Shown here piece by piece: positions 26,998 to 35,574 of a stretch of DNA of 64,000 nt. Every line of letters starts with the position of its first letter. Within the stretch, counting starts at the first letter, position 1. This stretch comes from Marinospirillum minutulum DSM 6287. Lineage in GTDB: Bacteria; Pseudomonadota; Gammaproteobacteria; Pseudomonadales; Halomonadaceae. The DNA lies in contig NZ_AULO01000009.1 in assembly GCF_000422325.1 (NCBI RefSeq), forward strand, positions 62,001-126,000, read 5' to 3'. Under the pieces are notes generated by a model that worked only from the letters and a program-made list of their open reading frames with translations, made no database searches and had not been told where the DNA came from. The translations under genes were made by a program, and so were the position numbers.

Positions 26998-28365
26998 GTG
27001 ATTAAATTATTGGTAATAAGTGCAATGCTAGTGCTGTTAACTGCCTGCGGTTATAACCCTAAGCAGGAAACTTTACCGCTTGAATTAAGTGCAGAGTGGC
27101 AGGCAGCAGAAGAATCGACCCTTGAATACACGGCTGCTACCAGTGATTGGTGGTTGTCTTTTCAATCCCCACAATTAAATGAATTAATTGCCAAGGCCTT
27201 AGAGGCTAGCCCCGATTTATTAATGGCCCAGCAACGTATTTTACAAGCCGAAGCCCAGCTAGGTATTATCCGTGCTAATGCTTTGCCTAGCTTGGATGCC
27301 AGTGGTTCGCTGGGTTTTAATAAGCAGCTAGGCGAATCGGGCAATAAAAAGTCATCGGGCTTGGGTTTAAGCACCAGCTATGAAGTTGACTTGTGGGGCA
27401 GGGTGGCGGCGGAGCGTTCGGCCAGTGAAGCAACTTTAGCTAGCAAGGTGTATGACTGGCATGCCACCCGCCTAACTTTAACGGCTGCGGTGGCCAGTAG
27501 TTGGTTTAACTGGTTAGTTATTGATGGGCAGCTTAAAAATGCCCATTGGTATTTGCAGGCCGCTGAGCAACAGCTTGAATTTGTTGAAGCAGGCTATAAG
27601 CGTGGCAGTACCACTCGGGTAGATTTAGCCAAGCAGCGCAAACAAGTATTAACCCGCCAAGCCAATTTGAATAAATTAATTCATCAACGCCTTGCTGCCA
27701 GCAATGCTTTGGCAATTTTGCTAGGCGAAGTGCCACAAGGTTTTCAGCCGCCTCAAGGTAACTTGGTAGAGTTAAGCGTTCCACGCCCCAACCCTGGCTT
27801 GCCGACAGAAATATTAACCCGCCGCCCCGACCTTGCCAGAGAAGAAGCTATGTTAAGGGCGGTGGATGCCAATATCGCCGTAGCAAGAAAAGCCATTTAC
27901 CCCAGCTTAAGCCTGAATGCTTCGGCCAGATTAGCTAGTGATACGCTAAGTTTGAGCGACCCAACTAAAACCTTCAGTCTAGGTGCTGGTATAACCCAAA
28001 GCATTTTTGATTTTGGTAAGCGCCGCCGTCAAATTGAATTAAGCGAAGCAAGGCAAGAAGAAATGCTTTTAAGCTATTACAAGACGGTGTTAACTGCTTT
28101 GGCTGAAGTGGAAGATGCGTTAAGTAACGAGCAGCTAAGCCGTAAACTTGAAATTCAGCAACAACAGCTTATTGAAGAAAACCGCATTATAGCAACCAAT
28201 ACAGCACGGCTTTATGACGCTGGCGCTGAAAAACTAACCAACTTGTTAGATGCTCAGTTAGATGAATTACAAGCAGAAGACCAGCTGCTAGTGCTTTACC
28301 AAGACCGCTTGAATGCCAGCTTAAATTTATACAAGGTTTTAGGTGGTGGTTGGCAGGCAGACTAA
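26998..28365 (+). CDS. Outer-membrane efflux lipoprotein (TolC/NodT family)
   Basis: 455 residues, GTG start two bases after macB. A lipoprotein signal peptide ends at LLTAC (Cys17). The family patterns NELIAKALEASPDLLMAQQRILQAEAQLG, YEVDLWGRV, LTRRPDLAREEAMLRAVDANIAVARKAIYPSLSL and DFGKRRRQIELSEARQEE mark a NodT/OprM-type outer-membrane factor with two OEP repeats. It is the channel partner of the MacA/MacB pair, so this operon encodes a complete pump, unlike E. coli where macAB uses the distant tolC. Confidence 0.93.
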   Translation: MIKLLVISAMLVLLTACGYNPKQETLPLELSAEWQAAEESTLEYTAATSDWWLSFQSPQLNELIAKALEASPDLLMAQQRILQAEAQLGIIRANALPSLDASGSLGFNKQLGESGNKKSSGLGLSTSYEVDLWGRVAAERSASEATLASKVYDWHATRLTLTAAVASSWFNWLVIDGQLKNAHWYLQAAEQQLEFVEAGYKRGSTTRVDLAKQRKQVLTRQANLNKLIHQRLAASNALAILLGEVPQGFQPPQGNLVELSVPRPNPGLPTEILTRRPDLAREEAMLRAVDANIAVARKAIYPSLSLNASARLASDTLSLSDPTKTFSLGAGITQSIFDFGKRRRQIELSEARQEEMLLSYYKTVLTALAEVEDALSNEQLSRKLEIQQQQLIEENRIIATNTARLYDAGAEKLTNLLDAQLDELQAEDQLLVLYQDRLNASLNLYKVLGGGWQAD

Positions 28366-28429
28366 TAAAGTTATTTTAAAACGGTGAATTATTCAACTTA
28401 AACTAAATCCCCAATTTTGCTTGTGGCTG

Positions 28430-28438
28430 TGTTATACT
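28430..28438 (+). promoter_or_regulatory. Extended -10 promoter for the mdtJI leader
   Basis: TG at 28430-28431, one spacer base, then TATACT at 28433-28438 match an extended -10 element. No good -35 lies 16-18 bases upstream, as is usual for this class. Transcription would start near 28445, about 25 bases before the leader ORF. Confidence 0.5.
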
Positions 28439-28468
28439 TCTTTGCATCTTAGTCACTTTCAGGAATTT

Positions 28469-28546
28469 ATGTTTAGTTGCAGCCTTGGCTTCAGCACCTC
28501 TCTAACACCCCATCTTTTTGAAATCACCTGGCGCGGTGAGCTCTAA
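28469..28546 (+). CDS. Leader peptide upstream of mdtJI (MdtU-like), 25 aa
   Basis: ATG with AGGA five bases upstream, 25 codons, TAA. The peptide starts MFSCSLGFST and ends HLFEITWRGEL. It lies 145 bases before mdtJ, downstream of an extended -10. In E. coli the mdtJI spermidine exporter is preceded by the upstream ORF mdtU, whose translation mediates polyamine-dependent control. The position and size here suggest the same kind of sensor. I cannot confirm residue-level homology to E. coli MdtU. No other coding signal overlaps it. Confidence 0.6.
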   Translation: MFSCSLGFSTSLTPHLFEITWRGEL

Positions 28547-28670
28547 AGCACTCCCTGCTTTGCCTCATCTTATTGTTGTAACTAGCCGTTGTATTAAAGT
28601 TCAAAAAGTTTGGAAGGCTCTAAAAAAGCGCTGCATTATTTAGCCACCTGCTAACAGTGTTTTTTCAGAG

Positions 28671-28684
28671 ACTCCCTCAAGGGG
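28671..28684 (+). promoter_or_regulatory. mdtJ: Hairpin sequestering the mdtJ ribosome-binding site
   Basis: TCCC (28673-28676) can pair with GGGG (28681-28684) around the loop TCAA. GGGG is the core of the mdtJ ribosome-binding site, 7 bases before the ATG at 28692. The stem is short (three GC pairs and one GU), so it would act only together with other parts of the leader. Confidence 0.35.
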
Positions 28685-28691
28685 TTTTAAA

Positions 28692-29072
28692 ATGTATTAT
28701 TGGATAATGCTTACTTTGGCTGTTCTAGCTGAAGTTACTAGTACCATAGGCATGAAATTTGCCGCCACCACTTCACCTGCTCTTGGCTATTTGTTAATGG
28801 CGGTGATGATTTCCTTCTCTTTTTATGCCTTCTCGCGTGCAGTTATTCGTATTCCTCTAGCAGTGTCTTATGCTATTTGGGAAGGTTTAGGCTTATTCCT
28901 TATTGGCCTTTCTGGTGTCGTTTTTTTTGGCGAACACCTAAAGCCAAACGAAATACTTGCCGTTGGTATTATGATGTTTGGTCTAATGTTGGTGACCTTT
29001 GATAAAGGCCATACAGTTGAAGATGAGAAAGCACAGCAGCCCGTTAAACTTGCACAGGAGATTTCAATATGA
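28692..29072 (+). CDS. mdtJ: MdtJ-like SMR subunit of a polyamine exporter
   Basis: 126 residues with four hydrophobic helices. The N-terminus MYYWIMLTLAVLAEVTST aligns with E. coli MdtJ, placing Tyr3, Trp4 and Glu14 at the positions of Tyr4, Trp5 and Glu15 that are important for spermidine excretion. AVSYAIWEGLGLFLIGL is the conserved helix-3 motif. The C-terminal ~20 residues are a polar tail. It overlaps the mdtI-like gene by 4 bases, as expected for a heteromeric SMR pair. An upstream leader ORF suggests polyamine-dependent expression. Confidence 0.85.
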   Translation: MYYWIMLTLAVLAEVTSTIGMKFAATTSPALGYLLMAVMISFSFYAFSRAVIRIPLAVSYAIWEGLGLFLIGLSGVVFFGEHLKPNEILAVGIMMFGLMLVTFDKGHTVEDEKAQQPVKLAQEISI

Positions 29073-29383
29073 TTATTCCTGTGTCTTTATTGTTGGGTTC
29101 GGTTTCTTTAGACTTGGTTTCCCTTTATTGCATCAAGCGCTCTAAAGGTTTTAAGCGAGTAGCCTGGGGTATAGCTGGTCTAATATCAATCATAGCTGCT
29201 TTTATACTGCTTAGCTTTGTTGTGCGTTATATGCCGCTAGGTATCGCTTATGCCATTTGGGGAAGTTTAGGTGTATTGGGTACAGTGCTGATAGACCGTT
29301 TTATTTTTAACTCCCGCTTAGGTAAGCAAGGGTTAATTGGTGTGGCATTTATTATTATAGGTATTGTTGCCCTACAGCTATAA
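29069..29383 (+). CDS. mdtI: MdtI-like SMR subunit of a polyamine exporter
   Basis: 104 residues with four hydrophobic helices, in the small multidrug resistance family. LGIAYAIWGSLGVLGTVLIDR is the helix-3 signature, and the end GKQGLIGVAFIIIGIVALQL matches MdtI (109 residues in E. coli). The membrane-embedded acid of helix 1 is Asp15 instead of the nearly invariant Glu (E. coli MdtI Glu19). Partner of the mdtJ-like gene, with which it overlaps by 4 bases. Spermidine is the likely substrate by homology, but the Asp substitution could change specificity or proton coupling. Confidence 0.83.
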   Translation: MIIPVSLLLGSVSLDLVSLYCIKRSKGFKRVAWGIAGLISIIAAFILLSFVVRYMPLGIAYAIWGSLGVLGTVLIDRFIFNSRLGKQGLIGVAFIIIGIVALQL

Positions 29384-29517
29384 TGAGTAGTCCAGTTGCT
29401 GATTACTGCACCTACTTTGATTTAAGTCGCTTGCTAGGTGTTTATAGTATTAAAAAAACATGTTAGCTTGAGCTTAACTTTACTAGTCTCTGTAGGTGTT
29501 TTGAAAAGGGTGGTTTT

Positions 29518-31197
29518 ATGGATAAAAAAGCCGATAGTGATAACGCTGCACCTGCTGAACTGCCAACTTTTCAGCAGCTAGGGATGGTTTTTAGTGTTAA
29601 AGACAACCACGAGCTGTGGGTAGAATTTAACCCTCTAGAAACAACCCGTGAATTAAGCATTGAACAGTTCGCAATGCTTGTCTTTGAAGCTGGTTACCTA
29701 CCAGAAGACTACCCACTTATTTCTGCCAATGTGGCTGTATTGCTTGATGCTGTAAGGCGCAAGCAGCCTCAGTTATCCTGCGTTAGTATCCCTCAAGATG
29801 CCCGTGTCGATGTATTCCTTAGTTCTAATAAACTTTTAGCTGGAATGGTGCTTTATGGTGCTCAGGGCAAGGGGCAAACCTTAACAAGCGAAGCGATAGA
29901 CCTAGCACTTAAAAAAGCTAAGGTGAGTCATGGCTTAATAGAAGAAGCTTTAGATGAGCTTTTAAGTCCAGAGCGTGCTGAGGCTTTACGAAATACGAGT
30001 GATGTTTACTGTACTGTTGTTGCTTATGGTGAAAGCCATCAGCATGGTGAAGATGCAAGCTTAGAGGTATTAGTTGAAGATGCTTCAGATCGCCGCCCGA
30101 TTGAAGATGATCAGGGGCGAGTGCATTACCTAGAAAAAGGTGACTTCCCTTATATAGAAGAAGGCGAACCCTTGTTAAGGCGTTACCCGCCAACTAAAGG
30201 TACGCCTGGCATGAGTGTGCAAGGTAAAACTATTCGTGCAAAAGATGGTAAAGATATTCAATTTCGCATTAAAGATGCCAGTGTTAAAACCGCTGATGAT
30301 GATGAAAACCTGTTAATCGCCGCTACTGCTGGAATGCCAGTACTTTATGATAAAGGTGCGCAGGTAGAAAATACGTTAAAAATTGAAAATGTAGACTTAT
30401 CCACTGGCCATGTACGCTATAGAGGCAGCGTTGAAGTTAAAGGCGATGTGCGTGATGGTATGCAGGTTGTTGCAACTGGCGATATTAAAATAGCAGGTGG
30501 AGTAGATGCTGCCTTTATTAAAGCAGGCGGTCATATCGAGGTCATAGGTGGTGCTATAGGGCACAAAGATGCTGAGTATTTGACTGAGAAAGCAGCACTT
30601 AAAGCAGAATACAGTATTAAAGCCCGTTTTGCGCATGAGGCCGTTTTAGAGGCGGGTCATGAAATTATTATTAGCAATCAGGTAATGCATTCTCAACTAA
30701 CGTCAGGCAGTTTTATTCAAGTGTTGGGTAAAGGGCAGGTGGTTGGCGGTAGTATGAAGGCTGTAGATTACATAGAGGTTAGTACTAGTGGCGCAGTTGC
30801 CTACAATGAAACCTTGTTAGAAGTAGGTGAGTGTGACGAGCTGCAAGCTCAGTACACCGCTTTGTTAGCCATGCTAAATAAAATTGATGATAGAAAGTAT
30901 AAGCTAGTTGAATTGGCGCGTCAGGTTCGTCAAAAAGGTCGTGCTGAAATTATAAAAATGAAAGATAAGTTAATTGCCACCAAAGAAAAAATTCAGTTTG
31001 AAGCACGGGAATTAAATACTTCTTTAACCACTGTTGAGAGCCAGCTAAAACGGTTTTATGCCGCTAAGGTAATAGTGAATCGTCGTGCTTATCCGGGCAC
31101 TAAAATTAAATTGGCTGGATCAGAATTTGATGTCACCCGTGAGTTAGATAAAATTACCTTCTTCTTACAAGACGGGCAGGTGCAAACCCGTCAGTAG
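29518..31197 (+). CDS. fapA: FapA (DUF342) family protein
   Basis: 559 residues. The N-terminal ~100 residues are a variable helical domain. Residues 120-430 match the FapA core: DVYCTVVAYG, GDFPYIEEGEPLLRRYPPTKGTPGMSVQGKTI, then right-handed beta-helix repeats (VRYRGSVEVKGDVRDGMQVVATGDIKIAGGVDAA, IEVIGGAIG). A coiled coil at about 440-520 is followed by a short beta domain. FapA-like proteins were implicated in flagellar-pole function in Vibrio, and the fold resembles bactofilin-like assemblies. No flagellar gene is nearby, so the role here is uncertain. It stands alone, with a 134-base gap after mdtI. Confidence 0.85.
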   Translation: MDKKADSDNAAPAELPTFQQLGMVFSVKDNHELWVEFNPLETTRELSIEQFAMLVFEAGYLPEDYPLISANVAVLLDAVRRKQPQLSCVSIPQDARVDVFLSSNKLLAGMVLYGAQGKGQTLTSEAIDLALKKAKVSHGLIEEALDELLSPERAEALRNTSDVYCTVVAYGESHQHGEDASLEVLVEDASDRRPIEDDQGRVHYLEKGDFPYIEEGEPLLRRYPPTKGTPGMSVQGKTIRAKDGKDIQFRIKDASVKTADDDENLLIAATAGMPVLYDKGAQVENTLKIENVDLSTGHVRYRGSVEVKGDVRDGMQVVATGDIKIAGGVDAAFIKAGGHIEVIGGAIGHKDAEYLTEKAALKAEYSIKARFAHEAVLEAGHEIIISNQVMHSQLTSGSFIQVLGKGQVVGGSMKAVDYIEVSTSGAVAYNETLLEVGECDELQAQYTALLAMLNKIDDRKYKLVELARQVRQKGRAEIIKMKDKLIATKEKIQFEARELNTSLTTVESQLKRFYAAKVIVNRRAYPGTKIKLAGSEFDVTRELDKITFFLQDGQVQTRQ

Positions 31198-31221
31198 TAA
31201 AAAGAAGGCCTAGCCTTTAGT

Positions 31222-31521
31222 TTAGGGTAGTACTTTTTTGAAGGGTTTAATGCTGACCTGCTGGTAAACGCCCGCTGCAACATAAGGATCAGCATCTGCC
31301 CAATTTTGTGCCGCTTCAAGGCTAGCAAATTCCGCAACAACTAAGCTGCCAGTAAAACCTGCCTCACCAGGGTTCTCACTAGCTATTGCAGGGTGGGGGC
31401 CAGCTAATAATAAGCGTCCTTCATCACGTAAGGCTTCTAAGCGAGCAAGATGCTCTGGTCTAGCCTGCATTCTCTTTTCTAGCGTACCGGGTTTGTCTGT
31501 ACAGATCAGTGCGTAAAACAT
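31222..31521 (-). CDS. yciI: YciI family protein
   Basis: 99 residues, same length as E. coli YciI (98). It starts [31 protein letters not shown], with the conserved RPEHLA and the putative catalytic His24. [41 protein letters not shown] and the C-terminal FKKVLP complete the ferredoxin-like dimeric fold. The biochemical role is unknown; family members resemble muconolactone isomerase. Convergent with fapA, divergent from the PHP gene. In many gammaproteobacteria it is found near yciO and rnm as here. Confidence 0.92.
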   Translation of the reverse strand: MFYALICTDKPGTLEKRMQARPEHLARLEALRDEGRLLLAGPHPAIASENPGEAGFTGSLVVAEFASLEAAQNWADADPYVAAGVYQQVSIKPFKKVLP

Positions 31522-31579
31522 TCAACTTTTCTCCTTGCAAAAATGTTAATCTGAGTGCTTTAAAAAACCAGTGAGCCCT

Positions 31580-32425
31580 ATGTCGTTAACTAGTCAACAA
31601 TGTGATTATCACATGCATTCTACTGCATCGGACGGTTCGCTTAGTCCGACAGAGCTAATGGCTTTTGCTGCCGAGCAGGGGCTTAAAGAGTTGGCGCTGA
31701 CCGATCATGATACCTTTGACGGTCTTGCAGAAGCTAGCATTGCTGCAGAACAGCAGGGTATTCGCCTTGTCTCTGGTATGGAGTTTTCCTGTAGCTGGCT
31801 AGGAATAACAATCCATCTAGTTGCATTATGGCCTCAAGGGTTAACAGTTGCCGCACAGGATTTAGCAGCGGTACAGGCTAAAGCACGTTGGAGTAGAGCA
31901 GAACAAATTATTCAAAGGCTAGCAAAAACAACCGCACCCCTTGAGTTAGATGAAGTTCTAAAATATTCTGCTGGGGGTGTGCCAGGGCGTCCTCATTTTG
32001 CAGAAGCCATGGTTGCAGCAGGTTATGTAACTAACCACAGTCAAGCTTTTCGTAAATGGTTGGGTAGTGGTAAATTAGGCGATATTAAAAACCACTGGAA
32101 GCCTTTAGCTGAAGCGGTTCCTTGGTTGGTAGAGGCAGGCGCCTTTGTGAGTTTGGCGCATCCACAATATTATAAATTAACGCGCAGCAAACGTAAGCGC
32201 TTAATCGTAGCTTTTGCTGAAGCAGGTGGTCAGGCAATTGAAGTGGTGAGTGGACAACAAGACCCACAACAAACACAAAGCTTATTACGTTTAGCCGAAG
32301 AGTTAGAGCTTAAACTGACTTGGGGTAGTGATTTTCATAGCCCAGGTATTATTTGTCCTGCCCCCGGTCGTTATGCTGCCTTGCCTGAAGCTTGTGTTCC
32401 TATAAGCCAAGTATTTAACCTTTAG
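31580..32425 (+). CDS. rnm: RNase AM (YciV/TrpH), PHP-domain 5'-3' exoribonuclease
   Basis: 281 residues from the ATG at 31580; the GTG at 31571 is less likely because homologues start close to the first metal motif. The PHP motifs are clear: DYHMHSTASDGSLSP, LALTDHDTFDG, GMEFSC, FVSLAHPQYYK and TWGSDFHSPG, giving the His/Asp set for three metal ions. In E. coli this enzyme trims the 5' ends of 5S, 16S and 23S rRNA precursors and cleaves 3',5'-pAp. It is followed 11 bases later by yciO, as in E. coli. Confidence 0.9.
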   Translation: MSLTSQQCDYHMHSTASDGSLSPTELMAFAAEQGLKELALTDHDTFDGLAEASIAAEQQGIRLVSGMEFSCSWLGITIHLVALWPQGLTVAAQDLAAVQAKARWSRAEQIIQRLAKTTAPLELDEVLKYSAGGVPGRPHFAEAMVAAGYVTNHSQAFRKWLGSGKLGDIKNHWKPLAEAVPWLVEAGAFVSLAHPQYYKLTRSKRKRLIVAFAEAGGQAIEVVSGQQDPQQTQSLLRLAEELELKLTWGSDFHSPGIICPAPGRYAALPEACVPISQVFNL

Positions 32426-32436
32426 GGTAATTTTTT

Positions 32437-33060
32437 ATGAGTCAATATTTTGAAATACACCCAGAAAACCCACAACAGCGACTAATACAGCAAGCGGTTG
32501 CTATTTTGCGTAAGGGTGGCGTTATTGCCTACCCAACAGACTCTGCTTATGCGCTAGGCTGCTGTGTGGGTGAGAAAAAAGCGGTAGAACGCATTAAGCG
32601 TATTCGTGAACTAGATGACAAACATAACTTTACCTTAATGTGTGCCGACCTATCTGATTTATCTACCTATGCCAAGGTCGATAATACGGTTTTTCGTATG
32701 CTAAAAAATGCCACGCCAGGGCCTTACACTTTTATTTTGAATGCTACCAGCGAAGTGCCACGCCTTTTAATGCACCCTAAGCGTCGTACTATAGGTTTGC
32801 GTGTTCCAGATCACGTGCTTACACGTGCTCTGTTAGATGAACTAGGCACAGCAATGATGAGCGTAACGCTGATAATGCCTAATGAAGACTTGCCCTTGTC
32901 AGATGTAGATATTATTCGTGAGCGTTTGGGTAAGCTGGTTGATTTAGTGATTGATGGCGGTGCTTGTTCTATAGAGCCAACTTCAGTTATTAATCTTTGT
33001 ACTGGTGTGCCTGAAATTACGCGTGAAGGCCGTGGCGATCTTTCCGCTTTTGGTGGTTAA
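32437..33060 (+). CDS. yciO: YciO, TsaC/Sua5-like protein
   Basis: 207 residues (E. coli YciO 206). It shares the YrdC fold: LRKGGVIAYPTDSAYALGC, KRIRELDDKHNFTLMCADLSDLS, PGPYTFIL and PKRRTIGLRVPDH. The substitutions separate YciO from true TsaC, such as KRTIGLRVP and MMSVTL in place of the TsaC substrate-binding motif. TsaC makes threonylcarbamoyl-AMP for tRNA t6A37. YciO has the same chemistry but weak activity, and its physiological role is unsettled. It sits between rnm and scpA in one run of closely spaced genes. Confidence 0.92.
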   Translation: MSQYFEIHPENPQQRLIQQAVAILRKGGVIAYPTDSAYALGCCVGEKKAVERIKRIRELDDKHNFTLMCADLSDLSTYAKVDNTVFRMLKNATPGPYTFILNATSEVPRLLMHPKRRTIGLRVPDHVLTRALLDELGTAMMSVTLIMPNEDLPLSDVDIIRERLGKLVDLVIDGGACSIEPTSVINLCTGVPEITREGRGDLSAFGG

Positions 33061-33063
33061 TTA

Positions 33064-33882
33064 ATGCAGCAAACCACTGCCGAGCCTATTCAGCTAGAGC
33101 TTTTAGCAACCGTTGATGGTGAGCCTTATACGCAACTACCGGATGATTTGTTTATTCCGCCTGAAGCTTTGCAAGTGTTTTTAGAGACCTTTGAAGGTCC
33201 TCTAGATTTACTACTCTATTTAATTCGCAAGCATAACCTAGATATTCTAACCATTAATGTGGCTGAAATTACCCGCCAATACATAGGTTATTTAGATTTA
33301 ATGCAAGACTTGCAAATAGAGTTGGCGGCTGAGTATTTGGTAATGGCAGCGCTACTAGCCGAAATTAAATCACGTAGTTTGCTGCCTCGTAGTACAGAGG
33401 TGGATGAAGAAGAGGAAGGTGATCCGCGCGCTGAATTAATACGTCGGCTATTAGAATATGAGCGTTATAAAACAGCAGCAGAGCGATTAGATGCCTTGCC
33501 TCGGCAAGAAAGGGATACTTTTTTAATTGATCCTGAACTGCCAAGCCTAGAGAGTCGAGTTATTCACCCTGAGGTGGAATTACAAGAAGTGTTATTAGCC
33601 TTTGCCCGTTTAATGAAGCGTTCCGACAGACTGGTTCACCACCAAGTAAGCCGTGAGCCACTTTCAACCCGTGAACGCATGTCGCAAGTGCTCGACTATT
33701 TAAGTAAAGCAGATAATTACCTAGCCTTTGATGCACTATTTGATTTAACAGAAGGTCGCCAAGGGCAGGTGGTAACCTTTATGGCGTTGCTGGAACTGGT
33801 TAAAGAACAGTTGGTTGAGCTGGTACAAACGCAGCTTTTTGCAATGATTCATGTACGTTTAAAAACTGAAACCTCGCTATGA
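33064..33882 (+). CDS. scpA: Segregation and condensation protein A
   Basis: 272 residues. FLETFEGPLDLLLYLIRKHNLDILTINVAEITRQYIGYL is the kleisin N-terminal signature, followed by AEYLVMAALLAEIKSRSLLP. An acidic patch and RAELIRRLLEYERYKTAAERL come next, and a C-terminal winged helix (MALLELVKEQLVELVQTQLF) ends the protein. ScpA bridges the SMC dimer and recruits ScpB in the condensin that organises the chromosome. Many gammaproteobacteria outside the enterics have ScpAB. It overlaps scpB by 4 bases. Confidence 0.94.
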   Translation: MQQTTAEPIQLELLATVDGEPYTQLPDDLFIPPEALQVFLETFEGPLDLLLYLIRKHNLDILTINVAEITRQYIGYLDLMQDLQIELAAEYLVMAALLAEIKSRSLLPRSTEVDEEEEGDPRAELIRRLLEYERYKTAAERLDALPRQERDTFLIDPELPSLESRVIHPEVELQEVLLAFARLMKRSDRLVHHQVSREPLSTRERMSQVLDYLSKADNYLAFDALFDLTEGRQGQVVTFMALLELVKEQLVELVQTQLFAMIHVRLKTETSL

Positions 33883-34619
33883 ATGCGTTTTCTTTGCAAG
33901 ATTTAACACGTGTTGTACAAGCTTTGTTGCTGGCAGCAAAAGAGCCTTTGTCCTTAGAGCGCATAGCAGCAGTATTTGAAGAGTATCAGCGCCCTCAGCC
34001 TGCTAAACTAAGCGAAGCCTTGGCAGTTTTGCAACAAGAAGCCGAAGGGAGCAGCCAAGAACTAATTGAAGTGGCCAGTGGTTTTCGTTATCAAATTAAA
34101 GCAGATTATGCCCCTTGGGTAAGCCGTTTATGGGAAGAAAAACCACCCCGCTATTCACGTGCGCTGTTAGAAACCTTGTCTTTAATTGCTTATCGGCAAC
34201 CCGTAACACGAGGCGAAATTGAAGATGTACGCGGCGTGAGTGTGAGTTCACAAATTATTCGCACCCTAGAAGATAGGGAGTGGATACGTGTGGTTGGCCA
34301 TAGAGAGGTACCCGGTCGACCTGCACTTTATGCAACGACACGGCATTTTTTAGATTATTTTAATTTAAAAAGTTTAAATGAGTTGCCTGAACTCGATGAA
34401 CTAAGAGAATTGGCAGCCAGCGAAGAAAAAGAATGGCAAGATGATTTAGATCAAGCACCAAGATCGCCTTTATTAGATTTACCCGAAGATGAAAATGATG
34501 CCCTAGATGAAGCAAGTGATCCCACAACTGTGGGTGATTTGCTTGAAGAAGATTTACCTGAGGTTAAAGAACTAACCTTTGCAGATTTAACACAACGCTT
34601 TGAACCCAATGGAGAATAA
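33879..34619 (+). CDS. scpB: Segregation and condensation protein B
   Basis: 246 residues. Two winged-helix domains: the first at about 8-80 (VVQALLLAAKEPLSLERIAAVF), the second at about 85-165, with the highly conserved ALLETLSLIAYRQPVTRGEIEDVRGV and GRPALYATTRHFLDYFNLKSLNELPEL. The last ~75 residues are acidic and low in complexity, longer than in Gram-positive ScpB. ScpB dimers bind ScpA and stabilise the closed condensin. Overlaps scpA by 4 bases; rluB follows after 35 bases, the usual scpB-rluB neighbourhood. Confidence 0.94.
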   Translation: MNAFSLQDLTRVVQALLLAAKEPLSLERIAAVFEEYQRPQPAKLSEALAVLQQEAEGSSQELIEVASGFRYQIKADYAPWVSRLWEEKPPRYSRALLETLSLIAYRQPVTRGEIEDVRGVSVSSQIIRTLEDREWIRVVGHREVPGRPALYATTRHFLDYFNLKSLNELPELDELRELAASEEKEWQDDLDQAPRSPLLDLPEDENDALDEASDPTTVGDLLEEDLPEVKELTFADLTQRFEPNGE

Positions 34620-34654
34620 TTCTCCACCCATTTCCCTACCGTGTGTGAACACCC

Positions 34655-35548
34655 ATGAAAAATAAACAATATTTTGATAAATCAAAGAAAGAAGCAGTAG
34701 AAGTAACCCCAGAGAAAACGGAAAAACTACAAAAAGTGCTGGCGCGTTCTGGTATGGGTTCACGCCGCGAAATGGAAACCGTGATTGAAGCAGGTTTAGT
34801 TACCATTAATGGTCGTACTGCTGTTTTGGGTGATCGTATTTCTGGGCAAGACCGAGTCACCGTTAAAGGCCGCCCAGTGACGCTGAAGGCAGAAGATGAT
34901 CTACCCCGTAGGGTAATCATGTATAACAAGCCAGAAGGCGAGCTGGTGACGCGTAAAGACCCTGAGGGGCGACGTACCGTCTTCGACCACCTGCCCCGTT
35001 TGCGTGGGGAGCGCTGGATAGCCATTGGTCGTTTAGATATAAACACAGCTGGACTATTGTTATTTACCAATGATGGTGAGTTAGCTAACCGCCTTATGCA
35101 CCCTTCGCATCAAGTAGAGCGTGAATATGCGGTGCGCGTTATGGGCGAAGTGACCGATGAAATGTTAGATGCCATGCGAGAAGGGGTAATGTTAGAAGAT
35201 GGCTTAGGCCGGTTTTCTGCCATTGAACTAGTCGGTGGTGAAGGCATTAACGTTTGGTACCATGTGGTGATCAACGAAGGTCGTAATCGTGAGGTTCGCC
35301 GCTTATGGGAATCCCAGGGTGTAACAGTAAGCCGCCTAAAACGTGTACGCTATGGCAATATTTACCTAGATAAGCGTACTAAAATGGGTGAATGGATAGA
35401 ATTAACGCAAGCAGAAGTTGATGACCTTTCTGCCTTGGGTGGCTTGGCTAAAAAATCAGTCGAAGCTATACCTACTGGGCGTCCTGGTCAAAAAAATCGT
35501 GGTAATTCACGCAAGCCAGTTCATGCCATCGGTCGTAGAAATAAATAA
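34655..35548 (+). CDS. rluB: RluB, 23S rRNA pseudouridine(2605) synthase
   Basis: 297 residues. An S4 RNA-binding domain at about 27-85 ([32 protein letters not shown]) precedes the RsuA-family catalytic domain. That domain has the catalytic Asp in [26 protein letters not shown] and the later [14 protein letters not shown]. The C-terminal tail is basic ([23 protein letters not shown]), as in RluB. It makes pseudouridine 2605 in the peptidyl-transferase region of 23S rRNA. No clear terminator follows; the tRNA-Lys promoter begins 27 bases downstream. Confidence 0.94.
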   Translation: MKNKQYFDKSKKEAVEVTPEKTEKLQKVLARSGMGSRREMETVIEAGLVTINGRTAVLGDRISGQDRVTVKGRPVTLKAEDDLPRRVIMYNKPEGELVTRKDPEGRRTVFDHLPRLRGERWIAIGRLDINTAGLLLFTNDGELANRLMHPSHQVEREYAVRVMGEVTDEMLDAMREGVMLEDGLGRFSAIELVGGEGINVWYHVVINEGRNREVRRLWESQGVTVSRLKRVRYGNIYLDKRTKMGEWIELTQAEVDDLSALGGLAKKSVEAIPTGRPGQKNRGNSRKPVHAIGRRNK

Positions 35549-35574
35549 AAATTGGCTTTTTTCAGTTTAGGGGG

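Larger units (their letters stand above)
28366..28691 (+). other. mdtJI leader region
   Basis: 326 bases between the outer-membrane efflux gene and mdtJ. It holds an extended -10 promoter (TGTTATACT, 28430-28438), a 25-codon ORF with a good ribosome-binding site (28469-28546), a ~125-base AT-rich stretch without a recognised element, and a short hairpin over the mdtJ ribosome-binding site (28671-28684). This layout is that of a leader-peptide-controlled operon. Confidence 0.65.

Noticed and set aside
28366-28691. Guanidine riboswitch (ykkC or mini-ykkC class) before SMR genes
   Set aside because: SMR genes are often guanidine-controlled, but neither the ykkC core nor paired hairpins with ACGR loops are present; the leader ORF explains the region better.
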